In this document: one piece after another, positions 7,294 through 15,837 of the stretch | How positions within the stretch are numbered: position 1 is the stretch's first letter | How the letters are laid out: the number at the start of each line of letters is the position of its first letter | Origin: CBDTTW01 sp965363675 | GTDB taxonomy: Bacteria > Bacteroidota > Rhodothermia > Rhodothermales > DASSAV01 | Direction: 5' to 3' | NCBI GenBank assembly: GCA_965363675.1 | Contig: CBDTTW010000011.1 | Coordinates: forward strand, 1-33,665 | Length of the DNA: 33,665 bases | Translations under genes and position numbers: made by a program | Notes under the pieces: model-generated | Databases searched by the model: none | What the model was told of the DNA's origin: nothing | What the model saw: only the letters and a program-made list of their open reading frames with translations

Positions 7294-8994
7294 ATGAATG
7301 TCCGAGATGCCGTGTTCGTCGTGACGGACACCGAAACGACGGGGGCGACGAGCGCGACGGACCGCCTCATCGAGATCGCCGCCGTCAAGGTGCAGGGCGG
7401 GCGCATCCTCAGCTCGTTCTCCCGGCTCATCAACCCGCGCCGGTCGGTGCCGCGCTTCATCACCGAGCTGACCGGCATCTCGACGGCGATGGTCTTCGAC
7501 CAGCCGGGCGCCGAGGAGGCGCTGCCCGAATACCTCGACTTCCTCGGCGACGGGGTGTTCGTGGCCCACAACATGGCCTTCGATCACAACTTCATCGGCG
7601 CCGAGCTGGAGCGCCTCGGGCGGCCGAGGCTCAAGGGGCCGGGGTTGTGCACGCTCCGGCTGGCGCGGCGGCTGCTGCCGGGCCTGCGCTCGAAGGGCCT
7701 GACGAGCCTGGCCGACTTCTACGGCCTCACGTTCAAACACCGCCACCGCGCTCTCGGCGACGCCGAGGTGACGGCCGAGGTGCTGCTGCGCTTCCTCGCG
7801 CGCATCGAGTTCGAGCACGGCGTCGAGCGCCTGGAAGACCTCTTGACCTACCAGTTCCGGCGCTACAGCGAGCCGCGCCAGGCGCCGCGCCATTTGCAGT
7901 ACATCCGCGAAAACATCCTCGGGCGGTTGCCCAACCGGCCGGGCGTGTACTTCATGCTCGACGCCAAGGGCGTCATCCTGTACATCGGCAAGGCGAAAAG
8001 CCTACGCGACCGGGTGCGCAGCTACTTCTCGGGCATCGAGGGCCATGCCCCCCGCACGCGCAAGCTGCTGGAGGTGGTGCGCGACGTGCGCTGGACGGAA
8101 ACGGGCTCCGAGCTGAACGCCCTTCTGCTCGAATCGCGGCTTATCAAGGAGCAGCAGCCGGCTTTCAACCGGGCGCTGCGCCGCTACCGCAACCGGCCGT
8201 TCATCCGGCTCGACACGTCGGAGGCGTTCCCGCGCGTCTCGGCGGCGTCGGTGCTCAAGGACGACGGCGCCGAGTACTTCGGACCGGTCGGGGGCACGGC
8301 ATGGGCCGAGCAGCTCGTCGAGATCATCAACCGGTTCTACGGGCTGCGCGAGTGCACCGACGACGTGTTCGAGCGCGCCTCGCAGTGCGTCTACGCGTCG
8401 ATGGGGCGGTGCGGAGCGCCGTGCGGAGGCGGCGAGGGAGCCGATGCCTACCCGGAGGAGGTGCAGCGCGTGCGCCGGTTCCTGCGCGGCGAGGACCGCT
8501 CGGTGCTGCCGCAGATCGAAGCCGCTATGCGGGCGGCTGCGCAGCGCCTCGACTTCGAGCAGGCGGCGCTCTACCGCAACTGGCTTCAACGCCTCGAACG
8601 GCTGCTCTCGCGGCAGCGGCGCATCGCCGGGTCCGTCCTGGAGCACAACGCCGCCATTGCGTTGCCGGGCGTGGCCGACGGCAGCGCGCAGGTGTTCCTG
8701 GTGCGCTTCGGGCGGCCGGCGCACACGCTCCACCTGGGCGCTTCGCCGACGCCGGAGGAGATCGGCGCGCTGCGGGCGGCGGTGGCCCAGCACTTCGACC
8801 CGGCCGCGCCTGCCCCGAGCCGCTACTTCAAGGCCGAGGTCGAGGAAATACGGCTGCTCGCCCACTGGATGTACGTCTACCGCGACAAGACGCAGCACGT
8901 CCACTGGCGGCCCGATATGCCGCCGGAGGCGTTCGTCGCAGCGATTCTGCGCAGCGCCGCCGATCCGCTCGTCGAGGACGCCGCCGAGGTGTAG
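7294..8994 (+). CDS. DnaQ-family exonuclease fused to UvrC N-terminal half (GIY-YIG, Cys cluster, UVR)
   Basis: 566 residues in three parts. Residues ~6-175 are a DEDDh 3'-5' exonuclease: VTDTETTG, FVAHNMAFDHNF and HRALGDAEVTAEV. Residues ~205-290 are a GIY-YIG nuclease: RPGVYFMLDAKGVILYIGKA, then LRDRVRSYF. Next comes a four-Cys cluster in ECTDDVFERASQC, then GRCGAPC, spaced almost as in the UvrC iron-sulfur region, and a UVR-like helix pair (DFEQAALYRNWLQRLERLL). The UvrC C-terminal RNase H-like nuclease and HhH domains are absent. This resembles known DEDD-exonuclease/Cho-type fusions, presumed DNA repair enzymes. It ends six bases before the convergent gene. Confidence 0.88.
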   Translation: MNVRDAVFVVTDTETTGATSATDRLIEIAAVKVQGGRILSSFSRLINPRRSVPRFITELTGISTAMVFDQPGAEEALPEYLDFLGDGVFVAHNMAFDHNFIGAELERLGRPRLKGPGLCTLRLARRLLPGLRSKGLTSLADFYGLTFKHRHRALGDAEVTAEVLLRFLARIEFEHGVERLEDLLTYQFRRYSEPRQAPRHLQYIRENILGRLPNRPGVYFMLDAKGVILYIGKAKSLRDRVRSYFSGIEGHAPRTRKLLEVVRDVRWTETGSELNALLLESRLIKEQQPAFNRALRRYRNRPFIRLDTSEAFPRVSAASVLKDDGAEYFGPVGGTAWAEQLVEIINRFYGLRECTDDVFERASQCVYASMGRCGAPCGGGEGADAYPEEVQRVRRFLRGEDRSVLPQIEAAMRAAAQRLDFEQAALYRNWLQRLERLLSRQRRIAGSVLEHNAAIALPGVADGSAQVFLVRFGRPAHTLHLGASPTPEEIGALRAAVAQHFDPAAPAPSRYFKAEVEEIRLLAHWMYVYRDKTQHVHWRPDMPPEAFVAAILRSAADPLVEDAAEV

Positions 8995-9000
8995 GGCCCC

Positions 9001-9549
9001 CTAGCCGAGCGCGCGCAGCAGCCGCTCGAAGTCGGCCGGAGCGAGCTTGCCCGCCTGCACGAGCGCCGCGAGCGCCGCTTCGACGGCCCCGGCGTCGGTG
9101 GCCGTCGAAGCGGCCGCCTGCATCTCCTCGTCGGCTCCCCGGAGGAGCGCTTCGTGCAGGAAGCGCGCTACGTAGTCCGCCGCGGCGGGGCGCCCCGAGA
9201 AGTCGATCTTCAGCGTGATGGTGGCGCGGGCCTGGTTTACGTCGATGTAGACCTTCTGCCCGCCGAGCAGCTTCTTGCGCGCCTCGACGCGCACGAGGTG
9301 CGCGTAGGGGATGGTCTGCGGCGCCTCCAGGTCGGTGTTCTGAAAAACGAAGCGGTCCGCCAGGAACAGCGCCCCGTCGCGGGCAGTCCCGATGAGCGTG
9401 GCGTCGTAGAGAGCGATCACGTCGCCGGGCGCGACGCCGGGGGCATAGTCCGCGAGGGCGGCGCGCAACTTGCCCTCCGGGATGTGCGGCGCCGTATAGA
9501 GCCCGAGGTTGGGCGCGTTGGGGATCAGTTCGAGGATGAGATCCTTCAT
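9001..9549 (-). CDS. Unknown protein downstream of nuoN, possible PH-like domain
   Basis: 182 residues from the ATG at 9549. The open frame continues upstream to 10917, but that part is a shadow of nuoN in another frame; the start here begins a sensible protein eight bases after the nuoN stop. The middle (DVIALYDATLIGTARDGALFLAD, then VFQNTDLEAPQTIPYAHLVRV) reads as repeated beta strands like those of bacterial PH-like or YcxB-type domains. The end is a short helical hairpin (LVQAGKLAPADFERLLRAL) similar to SHOCT-like tails. No signal or membrane segment. Likely translated with the nuo operon. The family call is weak. Confidence 0.6.
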   Translation of the reverse strand: MKDLILELIPNAPNLGLYTAPHIPEGKLRAALADYAPGVAPGDVIALYDATLIGTARDGALFLADRFVFQNTDLEAPQTIPYAHLVRVEARKKLLGGQKVYIDVNQARATITLKIDFSGRPAAADYVARFLHEALLRGADEEMQAAASTATDAGAVEAALAALVQAGKLAPADFERLLRALG

Positions 9550-9557
9550 GAGGCCCC

Positions 9558-11048
9558 TCAGGGGATGGCCGCGGCCACCGGCGCGAGCGCAGGGAAGTAC
9601 GAGCCGGTCAGCTCGTAGAGGCCCGGCAGCAGCCCGAGCACGAGCAGCAGCACGGCGCACAGCACCAGGGCGCCGGCGGCGAGGCCGGGCGCCGGCGGCG
9701 GCGGTCCTTGCGAAGCCGCCGCGCCCTCCGGCGCGGGCCGCATCCAGAACGTCCAGAGGATGCGCAGGTAGTACCCGGCCGAAACGGCGCTTGCCAGCAC
9801 GCCCACCACGACGAGCCACGAAAGCCCGGCGTCGATGGCGGGGGCGAAGACCGCCACCTTGCCGAAGAAGCCCGCCAGAGGCGGAAAGCCGGTCAGGCTG
9901 AACATGAACATGCCCATCAGCACGCCGAGCAGCGGCCGGCGGTAGCCCACGCCCGCCAGCGATTCGAGCGTCTGGGCGCTTCCTTCCTGGCCGTCCCATT
10001 CGAGCATCGCAATCACCCCGAAGGCGCCGATGTTCATGACCGAGTACACGAGCAGGTAGATGAGCGCGCCCGCATACCCCTCCGGGGTGCCGGCGGCCAG
10101 GCCCACCAGCACATAGCCCGCGTGCGCAATCGACGAGTAGGCCAGCATGCGCTTTACGTTGGTCTGTACGAGCGCAATCACGTTGCCCACCACCATCGTG
10201 ACGACGGCCACCACGGCCAGCATCAGCCCCCACCGCTCCAGCGGGAAGGCGTAGTAGAGCACGAGGATCAGGCTGCTGAAGGCCGACCCCTTCGACGCCG
10301 TGGACATGAAGCCGGTGATCGTCGTCGGGGCGCCCTGGTACACGTCGGGGGTCCACATGTGGAACGGCACGGCGCTGACCTTGAACAGGAAGCCGATGAG
10401 CAGCAAGCCCGCCCCGGCCCAGAACAGCGCGGTGCTGCCCGTAGCGACGAGGCCCGCCGCCATATCCGGCAGGTACATCGTGCCCGTGGCGCCGTAGAGC
10501 AGGGCGATGCCGTAGAGGAAGAAGCCCGTTGAGAAGGCGCCCAGCAGGAAGTACTTGAGCGCGCTTTCCGGGCCGCCCTGGCTCTCGCGCACGAGCCCGG
10601 CCAGGATGTAGAGCGAGATCGACATGGTCTCCAGCCCGACGAAGATGGACACCAGGTTGTTGGCCGTGCCGAGCAGCATCATGCCGGCGGCGGCGAACAG
10701 CAGGAGCGCATACACCTCCGCGAACTCGTGGCGAATCCGGCGGAAATACGGCTCCGAGAGCACCACCGTCAGCAGCGTCGCCGTCAGGATGATCAGGTTG
10801 ACGAAGGCCGCAAAGCCTCCCGTGCGCACCATGCCGAAAAAGGCCGTGCCGGGCGCGGCGCTCAGGTGCAGCGCCTCCCAGACTACGCCCCCGGCGAGCG
10901 CCGCCGCCGCAAGCCACGGGATGCCCGGCGCGTTGCGCCGAAAGGCGTCCCAGACGATGATGATCAGACCGGCGCCGGTCGCCAGCGCCATGCTGAGGAC
11001 CGTCAGAAGGTCGGCTCCGAGGGAGTCGTATGCGTGCGTCAAGTCCAT
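9558..11048 (-). CDS. nuoN: NADH-quinone oxidoreductase subunit N
   Basis: 496 residues, about 14 hydrophobic helices. It is one of three antiporter-like proton-pumping subunits of complex I in the inner membrane. Typical features are the discontinuous-helix region with KYFLLGAFSTGFFLYG, the SAVPFHMWTPDVYQGAPT loop with its conserved Lys/His/Asp neighbourhood (FKVSAVPFHMW), the NVKRMLAYSSIAHAGY helix, and FSLTGFPPLAGFFGK. Gene order (J, K, L, M, N) fits the last of the nuo set. It lies 34 bases after nuoM. Confidence 0.95.
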   Translation of the reverse strand: MDLTHAYDSLGADLLTVLSMALATGAGLIIIVWDAFRRNAPGIPWLAAAALAGGVVWEALHLSAAPGTAFFGMVRTGGFAAFVNLIILTATLLTVVLSEPYFRRIRHEFAEVYALLLFAAAGMMLLGTANNLVSIFVGLETMSISLYILAGLVRESQGGPESALKYFLLGAFSTGFFLYGIALLYGATGTMYLPDMAAGLVATGSTALFWAGAGLLLIGFLFKVSAVPFHMWTPDVYQGAPTTITGFMSTASKGSAFSSLILVLYYAFPLERWGLMLAVVAVVTMVVGNVIALVQTNVKRMLAYSSIAHAGYVLVGLAAGTPEGYAGALIYLLVYSVMNIGAFGVIAMLEWDGQEGSAQTLESLAGVGYRRPLLGVLMGMFMFSLTGFPPLAGFFGKVAVFAPAIDAGLSWLVVVGVLASAVSAGYYLRILWTFWMRPAPEGAAASQGPPPPAPGLAAGALVLCAVLLLVLGLLPGLYELTGSYFPALAPVAAAIP

Positions 11049-11082
11049 AGGAGGGGGCGCGGATGAACCGGCGGCAGGGGCG

Positions 11083-12630
11083 TTAGCGAAGCGGGGCCTC
11101 GGCCGTGGGGGCCGCCGACGACGCCACGGAGGCTTTCTGCTGCACGGTTTCGAGAATGAAGGCGGCCGCGCGGTCGCTCTTTTGCAGGAACGCGTTCGGC
11201 GCGAAGCCCAGCCAGATCATGAACACGGCCAGCGGAATCATCAGGCCGATCTCGCGGGCGCTCATGTCGGCCAGCGTGCGGTTGGCCTCGTGGCGGATCG
11301 GCCCGAAAAAGACGCGGTACAGCATCCAGAGCAGATACACCGCCGCCAGGATGACCCCGAGCGTGGCGAGCGCGACCAGCAGCGGCCGCCCCAGCACGAC
11401 GCTCTTGAAGGAGCCGAGCAGGATCAGGAACTCGCCCACGAAGCCGTTGAGGCCCGGCAGGCCCGCCGAGGCCAGCACCGAGAGCACCATGAAGAACGTC
11501 AGCACGGGCGCCACCGCCGCGATGCCGCCGTAGTCGCTCATGAGGCGCGTGTGGCGGCGCTCGTAGAGCATGCCTACCAGGAGGAACAGCGCCCCCGTCG
11601 AAAGGCCGTGGTTGACCATCTGGATCATCGCGCCCTGGAGCGCCTCCTGCGTGAAGGCGAAGATGCCCAGCACCACGAAGCCGAGGTGGCTGACCGAGCT
11701 GTAGGCTACGAGCTTCTTGGCGTCGGTCTGCACGCGCGAGATGAGCGCGCCGTAGATGATGCCGATGACCGCCAGAATGGCGAACAGCACTGAGTAGCGC
11801 TGCGCCGCCTCCGGGAAGAGCGGCAGGCAGAAGCGCACCAGCCCGTAGGTGCCCATCTTGAGCAGCACGCCGGCCAGCACCACCGAGCCGCCCGTCGGGG
11901 CCTCGACGTGGGCATCCGGCAGCCAGGTATGCAGCGGAAACAGCGGCACCTTGATGGCAAAGGCCAGCGCGAACAGGAAGAACATCCACGTCTGGTCGGC
12001 GGCCGGCACGTCGTAGGCGATCAGCTTGTACCAGTCCGACGTGAAGACGCCGCCGTTGACGGCGTCGCCGGCGGTGAAGCCGAGGTAGAGCAGCGCCACC
12101 AGCATCAGCAGCGAGCCGGCCAGCGTGTAGACGACAAACTTGACGGCGGCGTAGATGCGGCGCTCGCCGCCCCAGATGCCGATGATGAAGAACATCGGGA
12201 TCAGCGTCAGCTCAAAGAACACGTAGAAGAGCAGCAAATCGTAGGACGTGAAGACGCCCGTCACGCCCGTCTGAAGAATCAGCAGCAAGGCGTAGTAGCC
12301 TTTTTCGTAGCGGTGGATGTAGTTCCACGAGGCCAGCACGACGATAGGCCCGAGCAGCGTCGTGAGCATGACGAGCAGCAGGCTCAGGCCGTCCACGCCG
12401 ACGTGGTACTTGATGTCGGCGCGGTCGGGCATCCAGGCCAGCAAGTCGGCGAACTGCGGGCTGCCGGGGTCGGCCGCCGGGTCGAAGCCGAAGTAAAGCA
12501 GCAGCGAGAGGGCAAACGTGGCCGAGGTCGCCAGCAGCGCCGCCCACCGCACCGCGTTCTTGCCCGGCAGCGCCATGACCGCGAGCGCGCCGAGCAGCGG
12601 CAGGAAGATGATGAGGGAGGTAAGAGGCAT
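11083..12630 (-). CDS. nuoM: NADH-quinone oxidoreductase subunit M
   Basis: 515 residues from the ATG at 12630; an in-frame TTG at 12648 would add six residues but has no better support. About 14 membrane helices. Family motifs include GVDGLSLLLVMLTTLLGP, the Glu-bearing FFELTLIPMFFIIGIWGG, KVPLFPLHTWLPDAHVEAPT (the antiporter core Lys/His/Asp), KKLVAYSSVSHLGFV and the late LPGLNGFVGEFLIL. It pumps protons in complex I. A Pro/Ala/Ser-rich soluble tail ends the protein. Upstream is nuoL, downstream nuoN, same strand. Confidence 0.96.
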   Translation of the reverse strand: MPLTSLIIFLPLLGALAVMALPGKNAVRWAALLATSATFALSLLLYFGFDPAADPGSPQFADLLAWMPDRADIKYHVGVDGLSLLLVMLTTLLGPIVVLASWNYIHRYEKGYYALLLILQTGVTGVFTSYDLLLFYVFFELTLIPMFFIIGIWGGERRIYAAVKFVVYTLAGSLLMLVALLYLGFTAGDAVNGGVFTSDWYKLIAYDVPAADQTWMFFLFALAFAIKVPLFPLHTWLPDAHVEAPTGGSVVLAGVLLKMGTYGLVRFCLPLFPEAAQRYSVLFAILAVIGIIYGALISRVQTDAKKLVAYSSVSHLGFVVLGIFAFTQEALQGAMIQMVNHGLSTGALFLLVGMLYERRHTRLMSDYGGIAAVAPVLTFFMVLSVLASAGLPGLNGFVGEFLILLGSFKSVVLGRPLLVALATLGVILAAVYLLWMLYRVFFGPIRHEANRTLADMSAREIGLMIPLAVFMIWLGFAPNAFLQKSDRAAAFILETVQQKASVASSAAPTAEAPLR

Positions 12631-12678
12631 AAAGGGCCAGGCGAGCAAAGTTGCGCAGGAGGAAGGGCAGGGGAGCGG

Positions 12679-14745
12679 TTATCCGGCGTAGAGCATCAGC
12701 CCGAGCACGGCGATGACGCCGAGCACGAGCGCGAGCGCGTAGTGCTGCACCACGCCCGACTGCGCCAGGCGCATCCTGCCGCCGAGCGCGCGCGCCAGCC
12801 GCCCGGCCCCGTTGACGGCGCCGTCCACGAAGTGCTGATCGAACGGGAAAAGCCCCTTCGCCGCCGTGTTGAGGATGGGCTTCACGATGGCGCGGTCATA
12901 GGCTTCGTCCCAGTAGAACTTGTTTACCCCGAGCCGGTAGAGGCCGCCCAGCGCTTGGCGCAGGCGGGCGTCGGCCTCCAGCCCGAGGCGCACGTAGCGG
13001 TAATACGCCGCCAGCACGCCCGCCACCGCGATCACGGCGCCCAGCAGCAGCAGGCCCAGTTCGATGAGCAGGAAGCCCTCGCCGTGCTCGGCCAGGGCCG
13101 GCTCGGCCACCGGGCCCCCGTAGGGCGCGCCCAGCCAGTGGTGGATCCAGTTCCACTCGCCGTGGTGGATGACGGCCGGGATGCCGAGCAAACCGCCGAA
13201 CACCGCAAGCGTGGCGAGCACGTAGAGCGGGATGGTCATCGTAGCCGGCGACTCGTGCGGGTGCACGCGGTCGGCGGCGGGCCAGCGCGGCTTGCCCAGG
13301 AACGTGAGCACATAGCAGCGGGTCATGTAGAAGGCCGTCAGGAAGGCCGTGAACAGGCCCACGCCCCACACGAACCAGGCGTAGGCGTGGCCGTCGTACC
13401 CGTACTCGAAGGCGCGGAACAGGATCTCGTCTTTCGAGATGAAGCCGGCCAGCGGCGGGATGCCCGCGATGGCGAGCGTCGAGAGGAAAAACGTGATGTT
13501 GGTGGCCGGCATGAAGCGCGCCAGGCCGCCCATGGTGCGCATGTCCTGCGGGTCGAACGGCTCGGCGGCGGGGTGGGCGTGCGGCGGCTTGCCGTCGGCC
13601 AGCCCGAGCGCGTCGGGCTCGTCGGCATGCGCCGGAATGAGGCCCTCGTGCGCCAGCTCGTGCTCGACGTGGTGCATCGCGTGGATGACGCTGCCCGAGC
13701 CGAGGAACAGGCAGGCCTTGAAAAAGGCGTGCGTGACCACGTGGAAGATGGCGACGAAAAACGCTCCGACGCCCGCGGCCATAAACATGAAGCCGAGCTG
13801 CGACACCGTCGAGTATGCCAGCACCTTCTTGATGTCGTTCTGCGTCATCGCGATGACGGCGGCCATGAGAGCCGTCAGGGCGGCCACGAGGCCGATGACC
13901 GTCATCATGGCGGGGGCGCTCAGCACGAGCGGCGAGAGGCGCGCCAGCAGGTAGAGGCCGCTCGTGACCATCGTGGCGGCGTGGATGAGCGCCGAGACGG
14001 GCGTCGGGCCGGCCATGGCGTCGGGAAGCCACACGAACAGCGGGATCTGCGCGCTCTTGCCCGTCGCCCCGATGAACAGCAGCCCCACGATCCAGTTGCG
14101 CGTCGCCTCGGGCAGATCGGGGGCGCCGGAGAGCACCACGTCGAAGTCCAGGCTGCCCAGCTCGCGGAAAAGCATGAACATCGCCACGAGAAAAGCAAAG
14201 TCGCCGATGCGGTTGACGATGAACGCCTTGTTGGCCGCCTCGCTGTTTTTGAGCTGCTTGTACCAGAAGCCGATCAGCAGGTACGAGCACAGCCCCACGC
14301 CTTCCCACCCGAGAAAGAGCACGACCAGGTTATCGCCGAGCACAAGGTTGAGCATGGCGAAGATGAACAGGTTCAGGTAGGCGAAAAACCGCCAGTACCC
14401 GCCGTCGCCGTGCATGTACCCCATCGAGTACAGGTGAATCAGCGCCCCGACGCCGGTGATGACGAGCGTCATGACGAGGGACAGCTCGTCGATGCGGTAG
14501 GCGAAGTGCAGGTCGAGGTCGCCGGCCTGCATCCAGCCGGCAATCTGCGCGACGACTGGCTCGCCGCCGTAGCCGACGAAGGCCAGCACGGTCAGCAGAA
14601 ACGAGGCCGTCACGGTGAGCGTGCCTACCACGCCTGCGATAGGCTCGCGCCGCAGGGCGGGCGCGAACAGCCCGAGCACGCCGTTGAACAGCGCTCCGGC
14701 GAGCGGCAGCCCCAGTATGAGCAGGATCATCAGGTCGGTAGTCAT
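12679..14745 (-). CDS. nuoL: NADH-quinone oxidoreductase subunit L
   Basis: 688 residues, the distal proton-pumping subunit of complex I, with the long lateral helix at its C-terminus. Motifs: FFAYLNLFIFAMLNLVLGDN, LFLGWEGVGLCSYLLIGFW, NRIGDFAFL, QIPLFVWLPDAMAGPTPVSA and LAYSTVSQLGFMFMA. An unusual feature is a soluble His/Pro/Ala/Asp-rich insertion of about 40 residues between the HAMHH helix end and QDMRTMGGL (around 13551-13680), where most NuoL proteins have only a short HHxQDMR turn. It sits between nuoK and nuoM in a five-gene nuo block. Confidence 0.96.
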   Translation of the reverse strand: MTTDLMILLILGLPLAGALFNGVLGLFAPALRREPIAGVVGTLTVTASFLLTVLAFVGYGGEPVVAQIAGWMQAGDLDLHFAYRIDELSLVMTLVITGVGALIHLYSMGYMHGDGGYWRFFAYLNLFIFAMLNLVLGDNLVVLFLGWEGVGLCSYLLIGFWYKQLKNSEAANKAFIVNRIGDFAFLVAMFMLFRELGSLDFDVVLSGAPDLPEATRNWIVGLLFIGATGKSAQIPLFVWLPDAMAGPTPVSALIHAATMVTSGLYLLARLSPLVLSAPAMMTVIGLVAALTALMAAVIAMTQNDIKKVLAYSTVSQLGFMFMAAGVGAFFVAIFHVVTHAFFKACLFLGSGSVIHAMHHVEHELAHEGLIPAHADEPDALGLADGKPPHAHPAAEPFDPQDMRTMGGLARFMPATNITFFLSTLAIAGIPPLAGFISKDEILFRAFEYGYDGHAYAWFVWGVGLFTAFLTAFYMTRCYVLTFLGKPRWPAADRVHPHESPATMTIPLYVLATLAVFGGLLGIPAVIHHGEWNWIHHWLGAPYGGPVAEPALAEHGEGFLLIELGLLLLGAVIAVAGVLAAYYRYVRLGLEADARLRQALGGLYRLGVNKFYWDEAYDRAIVKPILNTAAKGLFPFDQHFVDGAVNGAGRLARALGGRMRLAQSGVVQHYALALVLGVIAVLGLMLYAG

Positions 14746-14780
14746 ATAACGTCAGGCCGTCTGCCGGAAATGCCGCGATG

Positions 14781-15086
14781 CTAGTGTCGGAACAGGTGGA
14801 TCTGCGAAATGTCCACGGTGAGCTTTTGCCGGAAGATGGCGATCACGATGGCGAGCCCGACGGCGGCCTCGGCGGCGGCCACCGACATCACGAAGAACAC
14901 GAGGATCTGCCCCGAGGGGTCGTTCATGAACTGGCTGAAGGCCACGAGCGTCACGTTGACGGCGTTGAGCATCAGCTCGACCGACATCAGCACGATGATG
15001 ACGTTGCGGCGCACGAGCACCCCCAGCACGCCGATGACGAACAGTACGGCGCTCAGCGCGAGGTACCAGGAGAGGGCAGTATCCAT
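14781..15086 (-). CDS. nuoK: NADH-quinone oxidoreductase subunit K
   Basis: 101 residues, three membrane helices, the standard NuoK size. The proton-path glutamates are present in LMSVELMLNAVN (helix 2) and the AAAEAAVGLAIVIAIFR segment (helix 3). It starts 34 bases after the nuoJ stop and ends 35 bases before nuoL. Confidence 0.95.
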   Translation of the reverse strand: MDTALSWYLALSAVLFVIGVLGVLVRRNVIIVLMSVELMLNAVNVTLVAFSQFMNDPSGQILVFFVMSVAAAEAAVGLAIVIAIFRQKLTVDISQIHLFRH

Positions 15087-15120
15087 AGGTTCGGAGAAGC
15101 CGGGCGGCCGGCGGGGAGGG

Positions 15121-15630
15121 TCAGGTAAGCGTGCGTTTCGCCAGCAGCACGGCGCCCACCGTCGCGACGAGCAGCAGAATGCCGATCATCTCCAGCGGCA
15201 ACGCGTAGCGCGTGAACAGTTCGACGGCCAGCGTCGAGGCGGCGCCGTTGCGCGCCACGTCGGCCAGGGGCACGACCTCCGGGGCCACGCCCAGCCCGAG
15301 CGCCACCGCGTAGACGAGCTGAGCCATCAGGGCCATGCCGAGCACGAACGCCGTCGCCGGCTTCCAGTCGAGATGCTGCGCCTTGGGCATGGTCGTCAGG
15401 TTGAGCAGCATGATGACGAACAAAAACAGCACCATGATCGCCCCGGCGTACACCATCACCTGCACCACGGCGATGAACTGCGCGTTGAGCGTCAGGTAGA
15501 TGCCCGCGATGCAGAACAGGTTGAGGATCAGCCAGAGCGCGCTCGTGACGGGGTTGCGCGAGATGAGCATCCCGAGCGCCGCAGCCACCGCTACGACCGC
15601 CAGGAAAAAGAAAAGGAGGGGGGCGAACAT
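15121..15630 (-). CDS. nuoJ: NADH-quinone oxidoreductase subunit J
   Basis: 169 residues with five membrane helices. NuoJ signatures are NPVTSALWLILNLFCIAGIY, LNAQFIAVVQVMVYAGAIMV (the pi-bulge helix 3 with its conserved Tyr-Ala-Gly) and LFLFVIMLLNL. It opens the nuoJKLMN block; a good promoter candidate lies about 60 bases upstream, which suggests this sub-operon is transcribed on its own. nuoA-I are not in the window. Confidence 0.93.
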   Translation of the reverse strand: MFAPLLFFFLAVVAVAAALGMLISRNPVTSALWLILNLFCIAGIYLTLNAQFIAVVQVMVYAGAIMVLFLFVIMLLNLTTMPKAQHLDWKPATAFVLGMALMAQLVYAVALGLGVAPEVVPLADVARNGAASTLAVELFTRYALPLEMIGILLLVATVGAVLLAKRTLT

Positions 15631-15691
15631 GAGGGGACGAGGATGGCTCGAAGAAGCATGCCGCCGGCATAGCGCCCAACTGCACAGCGGG

Positions 15692-15722
15692 CAAAGTTAG
15701 CCAAAGAAGGCCCTCACTTCAA
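15692..15722 (-). promoter_or_regulatory. Bacteroidota-type promoter for nuoJKLMN
   Basis: On the minus strand TAACTTTG (15699-15692) matches the TAnnTTTG -7 consensus exactly. A TTG at 15722-15720 lies 20 bases upstream, inside the 17-23 base range reported for the -33 element. The predicted leader is about 55-60 bases. Confidence 0.55.
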
Positions 15723-15786
15723 GGAAAGTGCATACAATAGCCGGGTAAAGAAGCCGTTTCCGGCAGGCCCGCCCCCCAGGCGCGCC

Positions 15787-15818
15787 GAAGGCTCGCCGCG
15801 CGTGCGCAGCGAGCCTTC
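15787..15818 (-). terminator. Hairpin past the end of the duplicated-domain protein gene
   Basis: Ten-base arms GAAGGCTCGC and GCGAGCCTTC enclose 12 bases rich in CG. It starts 20 bases past the stop of the minus-strand gene ending at 15838. There is no clear T-run on the minus strand, so it may be a processing or stability hairpin rather than an intrinsic terminator. Confidence 0.45.
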
Positions 15819-15837
15819 AGCCGAGCCGGGGCGCGGC

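Noticed and set aside
9550..10917. Upstream part of a 638-residue minus-strand frame that ends with the unknown protein after nuoN
   Set aside because: This part overlaps nuoN in another frame and is Gly/Arg/Ala-rich noise. Only the section from the ATG at 9549 is kept.
11908..14784. 958-residue plus-strand open frame opposite nuoM and nuoL
   Set aside because: It is a shadow of the nuo genes on the other strand: Arg/His/Gln-rich, no motifs, and it crosses gene boundaries.
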